From: an uncultured Dysgonomonas sp.
GTDB lineage: Bacteria; Bacteroidota; Bacteroidia; Bacteroidales; Dysgonomonadaceae
Assembly: GCA_900556485.1 (NCBI GenBank)
Contig: USOX01000001.1
Location: forward strand, 1-64,000
Length of the DNA stretch: 64,000 nucleotides
Reading direction: 5' to 3'
In this document: positions 8,119-17,482 of the stretch, one piece after another
How the letters are laid out: each line of letters starts with the position of its first letter
Numbering within the stretch: the stretch's first letter is position 1
Notes under the pieces: model-generated
Seen by the model: the letters and a program-made list of their open reading frames with translations, nothing else
Databases searched by the model: none
What the model was told of the DNA's origin: nothing
Program-made: the position numbers and the translations under genes

Positions 8119-9021
8119 TTAGTCCTTAATTTTCGCAATTCCATTGCAGTTTTCAAGTAGGATAGGAGATATATCAGTATATATATTTTCTACAATATAG
8201 CATTTTATATTTGGATTTATATTTTTCGTTGAGAATAGAACCGAGGAACTAATTGAAAAAATTGAAAAATTATAAAAGATAGAGCATATTTCAAGAGTCG
8301 TTTGCTCTTTTGATATATCAAAGATTGAAACATCAAGGTTTTCATCTTTATCCCCATGTGGATGAGGTATATAAAAATCAATGTTATAACCTTTCATTGT
8401 TTTTTCTACAAGTGATTTATATTCACTTTTAGTCATGTATCCTAAGTGATATAAGTTTTGTCCAACAAAAAAAGATTTGTTTTGCATAAAATTTAAGTGG
8501 GAGATTGTATCTGTTTTATTAAATTCTTTAAAATCTAATTTAATTTTTTTACCATAAAAGAAGATCGCTTTATTGGGATCTAATAAATAAGAACATTGAA
8601 TTGAATTGTATATTTGTTTTTCTTTGATTCCAAATAATAGTTGTAATATTTTTTTTATTTTGCTTTCAGATGGATTATGATGAAGGTAGTTCATTAATCC
8701 GTCTTCGATCATAATAACTTTTTTTGCTTTTACTTGTCTAATAATGTATTGAGTTATTATTAGGATTGGATTAGATGTGATTATATAATCAATTTTGAGA
8801 TTGATGCTATAGAATATCTGTACTAGAGTAGTAAATAGTCTTTTTTTCTTATATTTTATATTGTAGACTTTATCAAAACAATCTGTGTATGGGAAAAAAT
8901 TAGGATCAATATTATTATATAGTATGACCAGATATGACTTATCCGATAACTTATATTCATTTGTATTTAAACTATATATAATATCATTAAATTTGAAAGC
9001 TATAACCAAAACTGTTTTCAT
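8119..9021 (-). CDS. Predicted CMP-nonulosonate (sialic acid-like) glycosyltransferase
   Basis: This 300-residue, very Lys/Ile/Asn-rich protein has no signal peptide. Three short motifs of bacterial sialyltransferase families (GT38, GT52, GT80) are visible in the right order: E-D-G at residues 106-108 (VIMIEDGLMNY, general base region), HP at 220-221 (FYIPHPHG, CMP binding), and a Ser cluster at 256-260 (FSISSS) followed by VLFSTKNINPNIK. The same operon carries a complete CMP-legionaminate pathway, which supplies the matching donor. I infer transfer of legionaminic acid or a relative to the repeat unit. Overall similarity to named families is not obvious by eye, so a plain hypothetical protein is the alternative. 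It overlaps wzy by 4 nt. Confidence 0.6.
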   Translation of the reverse strand: MKTVLVIAFKFNDIIYSLNTNEYKLSDKSYLVILYNNIDPNFFPYTDCFDKVYNIKYKKKRLFTTLVQIFYSINLKIDYIITSNPILIITQYIIRQVKAKKVIMIEDGLMNYLHHNPSESKIKKILQLLFGIKEKQIYNSIQCSYLLDPNKAIFFYGKKIKLDFKEFNKTDTISHLNFMQNKSFFVGQNLYHLGYMTKSEYKSLVEKTMKGYNIDFYIPHPHGDKDENLDVSIFDISKEQTTLEICSIFYNFSIFSISSSVLFSTKNINPNIKCYIVENIYTDISPILLENCNGIAKIKD

Positions 9022-10169
9022 TGGAAGTTTTTTTCTTGTTTAGAAATCTTATTATTATATAAACAGAGAATAAAAAAAAGGGGAATTAATACATGCGGAG
9101 CAATTAGTATATTGTGTAATCCACATGATATAAAAAATAATAGTATACAAATATTATTTATATTTTTCTTAAAGAAACTTTTTAATCGTAGAAATAATAA
9201 TAATATAAAAATAAAAAAAAGTCCACCCCATTCCAACCAATATCTTAAAAAATCGTTGTGGGCAGAAAAATTACTATTTTCTGTAATAGCTTGAGTATAT
9301 TCAGTTGCCTTATTAAATCCTAATGGTAAAATATAATTATTTTGCTTCAGTTTATAAAATATAGCATCATATAAATTCTGTCTAGTTTCTAAGGAGCTAT
9401 CACTTCCAATTCTGTATGTTTCAAATAATTTATCAATTAATAAAGTGTTTATAAGAGTAATATAAAGGATGAATAATATGAGGATAACAAAGATGTGTTT
9501 CTTATTAAAATATAAACATATGTTATATATAATGTAAGGTATCAGAAATAAATTTGTTCTTGTTTTAGAAATATTTAAAAAATATAAATATATGAAAATG
9601 AATAATATTATGAAAGTTTTCCTTTTAGTTATTGATATATTTTGAGATTTTATGTATTCAAGGCAAAAAATAAGCATTAAAAGAATAATTGACTGAGTAC
9701 TGTTTATACTTTTAAATGCTCCTATAAAGCGGTGACTTTCGGTGTCTTCATAGAAGTAAGAAGAAAAAGATAGAACTATATTTAAGCATATGTATATAAT
9801 ACAAATGATATAATAATTGTATAATATTCGAGAAGGAATAGGCATTTTTGCTATATCTATTAATCTTAAAACAAGAAAAACATTTAGACTAATAAGTATT
9901 CCAAATAATAAATTTGTTGGAGCTACTATATAAACTAAAGCAAAAGAAGCAAATATTACGACTAATTCACCAATGGCCTTGTTTGAAAAGTACAAAAAAA
10001 TTGAAAAAGAAGCAAATATTGGAGGCAGAAGATATCCATAATCAGATATACCCCTATCTAATAGTAGTGAAAGAAGTAAAAGAAAGGAATATAGAAAGAT
10101 GAAAAAATTAAGCTTACTTTCTTTTATTAAATTCTTTTTTATATATATGTTTTTTTTTTGTTCTATCAT
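9018..10169 (-). CDS. Wzy-like polysaccharide polymerase
   Basis: This 383-residue integral membrane protein has about ten hydrophobic helices and extreme Ile/Phe/Leu/Asn bias. Between the late helices is a periplasmic loop (about 270-320) with ETRQNLYDAIFYKL and ENSNFSAHNDFLRYWLEWGG; the HNDFLRYWLEWG part is typical of O-antigen polymerase/ligase loops. It would join repeat units in the periplasm. It overlaps the flippase gene by 4 nt upstream and the sialyltransferase gene downstream. Low GC relative to neighbours suggests horizontal exchange of this serotype block. Confidence 0.75.
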   Translation of the reverse strand: MIEQKKNIYIKKNLIKESKLNFFIFLYSFLLLLSLLLDRGISDYGYLLPPIFASFSIFLYFSNKAIGELVVIFASFALVYIVAPTNLLFGILISLNVFLVLRLIDIAKMPIPSRILYNYYIICIIYICLNIVLSFSSYFYEDTESHRFIGAFKSINSTQSIILLMLIFCLEYIKSQNISITKRKTFIILFIFIYLYFLNISKTRTNLFLIPYIIYNICLYFNKKHIFVILILFILYITLINTLLIDKLFETYRIGSDSSLETRQNLYDAIFYKLKQNNYILPLGFNKATEYTQAITENSNFSAHNDFLRYWLEWGGLFFIFILLLFLRLKSFFKKNINNICILLFFISCGLHNILIAPHVLIPLFFILCLYNNKISKQEKNFQ

Positions 10170-11467
10170 TTAGAATTTTTCTTCTCAAATAAAGGATATA
10201 TCTTTTGACTATATAAAATGACTAATATACAAATTACAAAATTACTAAATAAAGTTATATAAGCAGTGTACATTATCGAATATCTGGTAAATAAAAAAGA
10301 TAAGATAAGATGCATTATAGATCCTGTTATTGTTATATACATTAATATCTTTGTCCTTTTAAAATAAAAGAGATAATTCACAAAAAGATAATATACACAT
10401 TGAAAAAAAGCTCCTGAACATAATGGAACTAGGAATGATCTTGATGATGTGTATTTTGGAAATATATAAGGTATTAGTATATATGCGCCTATAATAATAA
10501 ATATTGTGATGATAGCAAATAGTAAGCACATAAACTGCGTCTGTTTCAAAAGTTTTATTCTTATTTTGTCATCTTTTTTACCTAAATTTTTATAAATAAA
10601 TACAGAGTTTGACGCATTAAATGCGGCACCTACCATATGAATTATGTTTGCAAAATTAAATGCAAAACTAAATAATCCTACAGTTGCTGTACTTATGTAA
10701 AAATTAATTATATAACGATCGATCCCTTGTCGTAACCAACCTGATATTTGATGAGGTATTAATGGAATTCCAAAATATAATGTTTCTTTTAAAAGAGGAA
10801 TATTTATTTTTTTTATGAGGAAATATTTTTTACGTATTAAGAATATAAGGGAAAGAATAAAAAAAAGAAAAGTTATTATTAATTGAGCATATACCCTGCC
10901 GTTCCACTCCATTTTAAATGATATAACGAAAAGGATAGATAACAAAAGGTTTGCAACAGCTATACCTAAACTGTAAAATCCATATTTCACAGGTTTCTCT
11001 TCAAGTCTCCATAACTCTAAATTTAATAAATTGAATACCTGAAAGAAACAAATAAGAAGAGCTAAAAACTGATAATCGAAAGAAAAACTAAATATCTCAA
11101 AGAAAAAATCTCTTCCTAAAAAAAGGATTAAAGAGAGAAGAATGAGTATTAGAAACGATATTGTTGATATTATATTTATGACAGACTTTAACTCATCTAT
11201 TGTCTTATTAAAAAAACATATACTAACAAATCCAGATGTTCCCAATGGAATTAATACGGTAAAGATAGTAATGGAGGTTGTGAAAAGATTTAATTTTCCA
11301 TATCCTTCAGGAGCAAGATAGCTAGCTAAAATGATTAATAATAAAAAATTAATACCATTATTTAAGAATGAAAAAAGAGTAAATAATATTCCATTTTTAA
11401 AATTATGGTTGTTTTTTATTTTAAAAAATATGTTCTTGGGATTTATTATATGTGTAGATATCTTCAT
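10166..11467 (-). CDS. Wzx-like polysaccharide flippase
   Basis: This 433-residue protein of the MATE/MVF superfamily has about 12 transmembrane helices. The N-terminal segment GILFTLFSFLNNGINFLLLIILASYLAPEG and the central IPLIPHQISGWLRQGIDRYIINFYIS are typical of PST-type exporters that flip lipid-linked repeat units. Strong AT bias. It begins the second half of the locus after a 337-bp gene-free stretch and overlaps wzy by 4 nt. Confidence 0.82.
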   Translation of the reverse strand: MKISTHIINPKNIFFKIKNNHNFKNGILFTLFSFLNNGINFLLLIILASYLAPEGYGKLNLFTTSITIFTVLIPLGTSGFVSICFFNKTIDELKSVINIISTISFLILILLSLILFLGRDFFFEIFSFSFDYQFLALLICFFQVFNLLNLELWRLEEKPVKYGFYSLGIAVANLLLSILFVISFKMEWNGRVYAQLIITFLFFILSLIFLIRKKYFLIKKINIPLLKETLYFGIPLIPHQISGWLRQGIDRYIINFYISTATVGLFSFAFNFANIIHMVGAAFNASNSVFIYKNLGKKDDKIRIKLLKQTQFMCLLFAIITIFIIIGAYILIPYIFPKYTSSRSFLVPLCSGAFFQCVYYLFVNYLFYFKRTKILMYITITGSIMHLILSFLFTRYSIMYTAYITLFSNFVICILVILYSQKIYPLFEKKNSK

Positions 11468-11804
11468 TCTATCTTTAAAAGTCTTTCTCTATTATTTTTA
11501 TATGTTCTCTATTACGTGATATCTGATTTTTAAGCGTTTTTGTAAAGATATAGATAAGTTATAGAATCTAATATATTCTTTTAATATAAGCAAAAATTAG
11601 ATAACTGTTAATACCTAGATATATTAAATTGATAACTACTGATATCTAAATAACATGGAGATATAGAGTGCATTCAGTTATCAGGACTTCATGCATATTA
11701 TGATTTTATACTATATATAAATTTTATAATTGTTAATATAATTTATTTATACGTGAAGAATTTGGTTAAAAATACATATCAAGGAACATCTTAACAGCCA
11801 ATCA
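11468..11804 (-). other. 337-bp gene-free, very AT-rich junction in the polysaccharide locus
   Basis: No credible reading frame is visible on either strand. A short dyad atctaat/attagat (around 11570-11602) is present. I see no strong terminator and no clear TAnnTTTG box on the minus strand. It separates the conserved legionaminate genes from the AT-rich serotype-specific genes, so it may mark an exchange boundary. Confidence 0.5.
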
Positions 11805-12512
11805 TTATTTATCTGTATTATAATAGTCTGGTTCAGAATACTTAAAAAGAAGTTCAGCCAACAACCAGTCATACATTGTATCAATATCAATAGAATTGAT
11901 CTCAGGCATAATGAACTTGATATTATTACTAAAATTCGATAAACCTTTACTTTTTAATGATTTTACATTTATTATATAAATTGCTCCATTATATTCATAT
12001 AAGTCTTTTATATCCTGTCTCCTTTTACCTTTTTTGTTAAACAATGATTCTATAAATCCGTTATCGTTCTCTTGACATAAAACACTGCCAGCATTTGATA
12101 TTTTAACAGAGACTACCATATCAATAGTATCCGAATAGAGACTATTGGCTCCCAAAATATGTTCTTTTTTTCTTAAAGGAGAAGTCGGTTGTAACAGAAC
12201 TATCTTATCATAAAAGATATTCTTACTTTCATAATGATTTATAGCATGTAACAAAACGTCATTTGTTGAAGAGGTATCTGTAGCCAATTCCTCTGGGCGA
12301 ACAAAAGGAACATTAAGACTATAGTCCTGAACTTTTTTGATAATTTGTGCATCTTCCGTAGATATACAAATATGTTCATCATTAACTAATTCGCGAGCTA
12401 AATCAATAGAATAATATATTAAAGGTTTTCCATGAAAATCTTTAATATTTTTATATGGAATGCCTTTAGAACCACCTCTTGCCGGAATAATAAATAAAGT
12501 CTTATTTTGCAT
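11805..12512 (-). CDS. legF: CMP-legionaminate/acylneuraminate cytidylyltransferase
   Basis: This 235-residue enzyme activates a nonulosonic acid with CTP. It begins with the family motif IIPARGGSKGIPYKNI (RGGSKG at 12-17) and has the expected LLQPTSPLRKKEHI about residue 105. The length matches NeuA/LegF/PtmB single-domain enzymes. The surrounding genes (LegB, LegC, LegH, LegI, LegG, PtmE types) point to legionaminate rather than Neu5Ac, although specificity is not readable from this protein alone. It overlaps the upstream nucleotidyltransferase gene by 11 nt. Confidence 0.88.
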   Translation of the reverse strand: MQNKTLFIIPARGGSKGIPYKNIKDFHGKPLIYYSIDLARELVNDEHICISTEDAQIIKKVQDYSLNVPFVRPEELATDTSSTNDVLLHAINHYESKNIFYDKIVLLQPTSPLRKKEHILGANSLYSDTIDMVVSVKISNAGSVLCQENDNGFIESLFNKKGKRRQDIKDLYEYNGAIYIINVKSLKSKGLSNFSNNIKFIMPEINSIDIDTMYDWLLAELLFKYSEPDYYNTDK

Positions 12513-13551
12513 AAATATGTTTTATTAATTCTTGAGCCTTTTTATAATCTTCATGTTTACCTATATCAATCCAGTAACCGGTTAAAGGATATCGGATAAC
12601 CTTAAATCCTTTTGTTATTAACAAATCCAAAAAATCTGTTGCATCAAAAAAATGTCCAAGAGGGATAAGGTCTAATAGTTCTTTTTTTATAAGATAAATA
12701 CCTCCATTCGCATAATAATTATATGTTGGTTTTTCTTTTACGCCTTTGATCTCCCTTCCATCTATATCAAATATTCCATAAGGTATATAGTGAGAGTAGG
12801 GAATTGATGCTACAGACATATCAGCATTATGACTCCTGAAATGTAGATAAAAGTCCTCATAATCAACATTTGTAAAAAGATCAGAATTCATAACAAGTAC
12901 AGTATCATTGTATATTGATTTTACAAATTTAACTGACCCCATAGTTCCCAAAAAATTAGGTTCTCTAACACATTTAATTTTTATTTCGCCTTTTGGTTCA
13001 CAGAAATGCGATTCTATCTGTTCTTTTAAATAATTGACTGTAACAGATATATTCTCTAATCCATACGATAATAGGCGTTCAATATTATAATCAATAATAG
13101 CTTTGTCTCCAATTTTCAATAACGGTTTAGGTGTCTTTTCTGTTAAAGGTCGTAATCTTTCACCTTTTCCTCCGGCCATAACAATAGCATCAATTGGCAA
13201 AATACTCTTCTTCGATTTTAGATTGTAAATGTTAATAATTTCATTCTTTTCATTTAGAAGAGGAAGTAAGTTAATGCCCTTTTGCTTAAATTCTTTTATT
13301 TTAAAAATATCTATTTCTTTTTCCTTTAAATAATGATAATTAGTATTCATTGCTTCTGAGACTTGATCATCTAAAGAACAATTGTTTATTAATTTTCGCC
13401 GTATATCTCCATCTGTTAATGTCCCCACCATTTCATTATTGTTGTTGATAATGAATAGAGTAAGAGCTTCACCAGATATATTGTTTAGTGCAATTAAAGC
13501 TTCTTTAATGGTAGCTTTATTGGATATAATGTATTTTTGAAAGTCCCCCAT
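12502..13551 (-). CDS. ptmE: PtmE-like CBS-domain nucleotidyltransferase
   Basis: This 349-residue protein has a tandem CBS pair at about 1-118 (TLFIINNNNEMVGTLTDGDIRR) and a sugar-phosphate nucleotidyltransferase domain from about 122 (IVMAGGKGERLRPLTEKTPKP) to the end (GYWIDIGKHEDYKKA). This two-part layout is that of Campylobacter PtmE, which makes GDP-glucosamine at the start of the GDP-linked legionaminate route. Its placement between LegG-like and LegF-like genes matches the order neuC2-ptmE-ptmB reported there. The GDP preference is inferred from that comparison. Confidence 0.8.
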   Translation of the reverse strand: MGDFQKYIISNKATIKEALIALNNISGEALTLFIINNNNEMVGTLTDGDIRRKLINNCSLDDQVSEAMNTNYHYLKEKEIDIFKIKEFKQKGINLLPLLNEKNEIINIYNLKSKKSILPIDAIVMAGGKGERLRPLTEKTPKPLLKIGDKAIIDYNIERLLSYGLENISVTVNYLKEQIESHFCEPKGEIKIKCVREPNFLGTMGSVKFVKSIYNDTVLVMNSDLFTNVDYEDFYLHFRSHNADMSVASIPYSHYIPYGIFDIDGREIKGVKEKPTYNYYANGGIYLIKKELLDLIPLGHFFDATDFLDLLITKGFKVIRYPLTGYWIDIGKHEDYKKAQELIKHIYAK

Positions 13552-13553
13552 CC

Positions 13554-14708
13554 TTACAAATTGTAAAATGATTTTAATGTAATATTTTCTAATGGATATT
13601 CCTCAAGTATTTTTAAAATATTAGAAGATGTATCTTTTCCCTGATAGGGATTTATCTTTTTCTGAGCAATATTTTTCATTTCCTTTGATAATACTTCTTT
13701 TATCCCTTCCCTTATTCCATCTAATGTTGTATCACAATTAACAACGCTTGGAGCACAAATTCTTCCTTTTTGTCTATTCCCAATATTTAGGGTTGGGATT
13801 CCCATACTTGGAATTTCAATTAAGCCACTTGAAGAATTTCCTATCACAGCTTTCACATATTGTAAAGTAGATAAATATCTTATCTTTCCTAAGGAAGAGA
13901 AAGAAATTGCCCTATTTGAATTATCCTGCACAAATTTTTTAATCAAATCCACTATGATCCGTCCATCTGTATCAGAGTTGGGGTATGTGAATATGATTTT
14001 GTAATCAGATAGTTCGTCCAAAATATGCAATAAATTTTGAAACTGTGCTTCTGCTGTACTGTTTTCTAAAGTTACTGGATGATATGTAACTAAAAGTGAC
14101 TTATCTCCAATGCAGAAGTTAATACTTTTTTCAAGCTCCTCTTTTGTCATTAATGAAGTATTCAAAACATTTTCAACACCTAATGCACCAACATTAAATA
14201 CCCTTTCTGGAGACTCTCCCATCTGAATTACTCTCTTGCTGTATTCTTCAGTGGAAGTAAAATGAAGATGACTCATCTTGGTTATTGCATGCCTAATTGC
14301 ATCATCATAGGCACCTTCTGTTATTTCTCCACCATGTAAATGGGCGACAGGTATCTTGTACAGTAATGCAGCAGTTGCAGCAGAAAGCATTTCATATCTA
14401 TCTCCTAAGAGGAGAATAAGATCGGGACGGAGTTCCTCTATGGCATCTGCCATACCTATCAATGCTAATCCAATAGATTTGACTGTTGCATTTACTGCGT
14501 CTGAGGAAAGTAGCATTTGAACTTTTTTGTCAATATTAAATCCTTCTTTTTCTATTTCTTTATATGTTAGTCCAAATTCAGGAGATAAATGCATATTAGT
14601 TGCAATAATCTGTAGCAGCATGCTGCTATTATTATCAATCAGATGCATCAAATGGCTTAATATGCCGAATTCAGCCCTTGTTCCAGTAACAACACATATT
14701 TTTCTCAT
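13554..14708 (-). CDS. legG: Hydrolysing NDP-N,N'-diacetylbacillosamine 2-epimerase (LegG/NeuC family)
   Basis: This 384-residue GT-B-like epimerase starts KICVVTGTRAEFGILSHLM, the NeuC/WecB signature, and continues with LILLLGDRYEMLSAATAALLYKIPVAHLHGGE, where D, R, E and H are conserved catalytic or binding positions. The C-terminal part has IGNSSSGLIEIPSMGIPTLNIGNRQKGR, which binds the nucleotide. It releases the 2-epimerised sugar that the neighbouring LegI enzyme condenses with phosphoenolpyruvate. The stop of legI overlaps its start by 1 nt. Confidence 0.87.
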   Translation of the reverse strand: MRKICVVTGTRAEFGILSHLMHLIDNNSSMLLQIIATNMHLSPEFGLTYKEIEKEGFNIDKKVQMLLSSDAVNATVKSIGLALIGMADAIEELRPDLILLLGDRYEMLSAATAALLYKIPVAHLHGGEITEGAYDDAIRHAITKMSHLHFTSTEEYSKRVIQMGESPERVFNVGALGVENVLNTSLMTKEELEKSINFCIGDKSLLVTYHPVTLENSTAEAQFQNLLHILDELSDYKIIFTYPNSDTDGRIIVDLIKKFVQDNSNRAISFSSLGKIRYLSTLQYVKAVIGNSSSGLIEIPSMGIPTLNIGNRQKGRICAPSVVNCDTTLDGIREGIKEVLSKEMKNIAQKKINPYQGKDTSSNILKILEEYPLENITLKSFYNL

Positions 14709-15718
14709 TATTCCAATTCTATGAGTTCGTCTTCAGTAAAGTCTCTGGATGCATAATTACCTAATATGCTATTCCATTTCATTGGAGAAATACCAGTCCC
14801 AGGCCTTTTTACAGTAAGATTATCTTCTGTAAACATTTCTCCTTTTTTTATATTTTGGGACGCAACAATACTTTTTCGGGCTACAACAATATTTTTCAAT
14901 TCAGATTCTGAAACCTTTTTTTCTTCAGAACCTAAAGCCTTCTCGATATTTCGAATTGCCATTACCATTTGTTTCAATTCTTGTGGCTCCAATGAAGCCT
15001 GATGATCTGGCCCCTCCATGTTTCTATTGAGGGTGAAATGCTTTTCTATGATAGTAGCACCTAAAGCGACAGCCGCAATAGGAACTTCTATTCCAAGAGT
15101 ATGATCTGAATATCCTATAGATATGCCAAATTCCTTTTTTATATAGTTCATCGCCCTAAGATTTACATCTTGCATTGGTGTTGGATATTCTGTATTACAA
15201 TGTAAAACTGTAATATCACTTTGTGGAGTTCCATTTGAAACTAAGGCATCAATGGCATTTTTGATATCATTAATATCAGACATGCCAGTAGAAAGAATAA
15301 CCGGTTCTTTAGTTTTAGCTATTTCTCTTAAATAAGGATAGTTAGTTATCTCGCCGGAAGGTACTTTCCATAAGCCAAGATGTAAACTTGCTAAGAAATG
15401 TAAACTATCAAGGTCAAATGCTGTTGAAAAAAAACGTATCCCTTTATGTTCGCAATAATTAATTAATTCATAATGATCTTCTATGCTTAGTTCAAGCTTT
15501 TCTAACATTGATAGCTGAGAATCTTCCTGACCGCTTGTATTTCTATTTTGATATTCTGCGGTTTTAGCAGTTTTGGAGGCTAATTTCTTAGCATTAAATG
15601 TTTGAAATTTTATGTAATCCACACCCGCTTCGACTGCTGCATCTATTAGCTCTTTGGCCAAAGATAAAGAACCATTATGATTGACACCAGCTTCCGCTAT
15701 AATAATTGTTTTCTTCAT
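14708..15718 (-). CDS. legI: N-acetylneuraminate/legionaminate synthase (LegI/NeuB family)
   Basis: This 336-residue enzyme condenses an N-acyl sugar with phosphoenolpyruvate. The TIM barrel at about 1-270 has the family landmarks IIAEAGVNHNGSLSLAKELI, ETVILSTGMSDINDI-like KEPVILSTGMSD, and IGYSDHTLGIEVPIAAVALGATIIEKHFTL. A C-terminal antifreeze-like SAF domain (about 275-335, ARKSIVASQNIKKGEMF) is complete. It sits between the LegH-type and LegG-type genes with 1-nt spacing. Confidence 0.9.
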   Translation of the reverse strand: MKKTIIIAEAGVNHNGSLSLAKELIDAAVEAGVDYIKFQTFNAKKLASKTAKTAEYQNRNTSGQEDSQLSMLEKLELSIEDHYELINYCEHKGIRFFSTAFDLDSLHFLASLHLGLWKVPSGEITNYPYLREIAKTKEPVILSTGMSDINDIKNAIDALVSNGTPQSDITVLHCNTEYPTPMQDVNLRAMNYIKKEFGISIGYSDHTLGIEVPIAAVALGATIIEKHFTLNRNMEGPDHQASLEPQELKQMVMAIRNIEKALGSEEKKVSESELKNIVVARKSIVASQNIKKGEMFTEDNLTVKRPGTGISPMKWNSILGNYASRDFTEDELIELE

Positions 15719-15719
15719 T

Positions 15720-16346
15720 TCATTTTATTCTTAGAATTGGATTTCCTATATATGTTCCTTCTTCTAATATATCTTTATTTACAAGACTTCCTGCTCCGAT
15801 AGTGCTGTTAGAAACAACAGATATACCCTGAAAAAGAGTAGAATTACTACCAATAAAAACTGAATGACCAATTTCGCATCCACCATTTATCATAACTCCA
15901 GTAGATATATGAGAATAATCTCCAATTATAGATTCGTGTTCAATATTTGTAAAGCTATTTATAATACATCCTTTACCAACATTTGCCTCTGCATTTACTA
16001 ATGCATGATGTAAAACGACTGTTCCCTCATCTATTTTAGCATATTTCGATACATAAGCTGTTGATGCAATTATTGTAGCTAATTTCCCTCCAAAGTTGAG
16101 AATCTTGTCATATAAATTCATTCTTAACAGAGAGTTTTTTATTTGTCCAACTGTCACGATAAAATTACCTTTATTTATATAATTAGGTATATCATCGTCA
16201 GTTCCAGTTATAGTATAATCAAGTATTTTTTTTCCTATATTTTTTTCTTTATCTAATATAGCAATAATCTTAAATCCTGCACTTTCAGCGGCATCAATTA
16301 CTGATTTGCAATGGCCTCCACCTCCAACTAGAATTAAATTATTCAT
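15720..16346 (-). CDS. legH: Sugar O/N-acetyltransferase with left-handed beta helix (LegH/NeuD/PglD type)
   Basis: This 208-residue protein has an N-terminal nucleotide-sugar-binding Rossmann part (LILVGGGGHCKSVIDAAES) and C-terminal hexapeptide repeats from about 95 (TVVLHHALVNAEANVGKGCIIN). The conserved catalytic His is in NIEHESIIGDYSHIS. In a legionaminate pathway this enzyme N-acetylates the 4-amino sugar from LegC to give the diacetyl-bacillosamine intermediate. A NeuD-type O-acetyltransferase is an alternative reading. It overlaps legC by 1 nt. Confidence 0.82.
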   Translation of the reverse strand: MNNLILVGGGGHCKSVIDAAESAGFKIIAILDKEKNIGKKILDYTITGTDDDIPNYINKGNFIVTVGQIKNSLLRMNLYDKILNFGGKLATIIASTAYVSKYAKIDEGTVVLHHALVNAEANVGKGCIINSFTNIEHESIIGDYSHISTGVMINGGCEIGHSVFIGSNSTLFQGISVVSNSTIGAGSLVNKDILEEGTYIGNPILRIK

Positions 16347-17482
16347 TATCTAACACTACTAGGAATATTTACCACGCGTTCTTCAAACCAAATAGTGTTT
16401 GTTAAATCATCGGTTTGACAGTCCTTAAACATCTCTAATTTATTCATCAATGTCCATATAGGACGAGTCATAATCCCATTATCATTCGTGAATTCAAGAA
16501 ATGTATCTCTGGCGCTTTTGTCTTTGAGGACAACAGCATTTAACCAATAATTAGATTGAGAATCTTTAGGCTCATTAAAGAAATTTATATCAGACGCATT
16601 AAAATACTCTTTATATATTTTCGCCGTTTCTCTCTTATTTTTTAATATAAGGTCTAAACTTTCCATCTGTGCGCAACCTAAAGCAGCATTGATATTTGGC
16701 ATTCGATAATTATAGCCTATATTGTCATGTACAAATTCCCATCTATGAGGAACTTTTGCTTGGGTTGTGAGATGTTTTGCATACTTACCTAAGGTTTCAT
16801 CTTGAAATAATAACATACCTCCGCCGCCTGTGGTAATAGTCTTGTTACCATTGAAACTTAATATACCTACTTTCCCAAATGTTCCAGTATGCTTACCTTT
16901 ATAGAAACTTCCTAAGCTCTCAGCTGCATCTTCTACTAATTCTATACCAAATTTTTCACAGATGTCTAGCAATTCATCAATGACAACAGGATGTCCAAAA
17001 GTATGCATTGGTATACATGCTTTAATTCTACGCCCTGTTTTTATGTTATAACATTCTCCTGCTCGAACTTCTGCATTGTTAATAAGCCAATCTTTCAGTT
17101 TCAGAGGTGAAAGCCCCATTGTTTCTTCATCTACATCAATAAATACAGGGTGGGCTTCAGCATAACTAATTGCATTTGCTGTTGCAATAAAGGTAAGTGC
17201 TTGAGTTAATACTTCATCACCTCTCTCTACTCCCACAAGTTTTAATGCTAAATGTAATGCATTAGTTCCATTCACACATACAACAGCTTTTTTTGCACCT
17301 GTATAGCATTGCATCATGTCTTCAAATCGGTCGACAAATTTACCTACACTTGATACAAATGTTGTATCAATGCATTCTTCAAGATATTTTTTTTCGTTCC
17401 CGTGGAAATAGGGTGCATGTAAAGGAATAAATTCTTTTGTATTATAAATATCCCTTACAAATTTTACAAAACTATCATACAT
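16346..17482 (-). CDS. legC: PLP-dependent aminotransferase, LegC type
   Basis: This 378-residue DegT/DnrJ/EryC1-family enzyme transaminates the 4-keto sugar made by LegB. Visible are the PLP-binding Asp in ELVEDAAESLGS and the Schiff-base Lys in ILSFNGNKTITTGGGGML. The N-terminal PLHAPYFHGNEKKYLEECIDT is characteristic of the LegC branch (longer than PglE-type proteins). It overlaps legB by 8 nt, indicating a single transcript. Confidence 0.87.
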   Translation of the reverse strand: MYDSFVKFVRDIYNTKEFIPLHAPYFHGNEKKYLEECIDTTFVSSVGKFVDRFEDMMQCYTGAKKAVVCVNGTNALHLALKLVGVERGDEVLTQALTFIATANAISYAEAHPVFIDVDEETMGLSPLKLKDWLINNAEVRAGECYNIKTGRRIKACIPMHTFGHPVVIDELLDICEKFGIELVEDAAESLGSFYKGKHTGTFGKVGILSFNGNKTITTGGGGMLLFQDETLGKYAKHLTTQAKVPHRWEFVHDNIGYNYRMPNINAALGCAQMESLDLILKNKRETAKIYKEYFNASDINFFNEPKDSQSNYWLNAVVLKDKSARDTFLEFTNDNGIMTRPIWTLMNKLEMFKDCQTDDLTNTIWFEERVVNIPSSVR

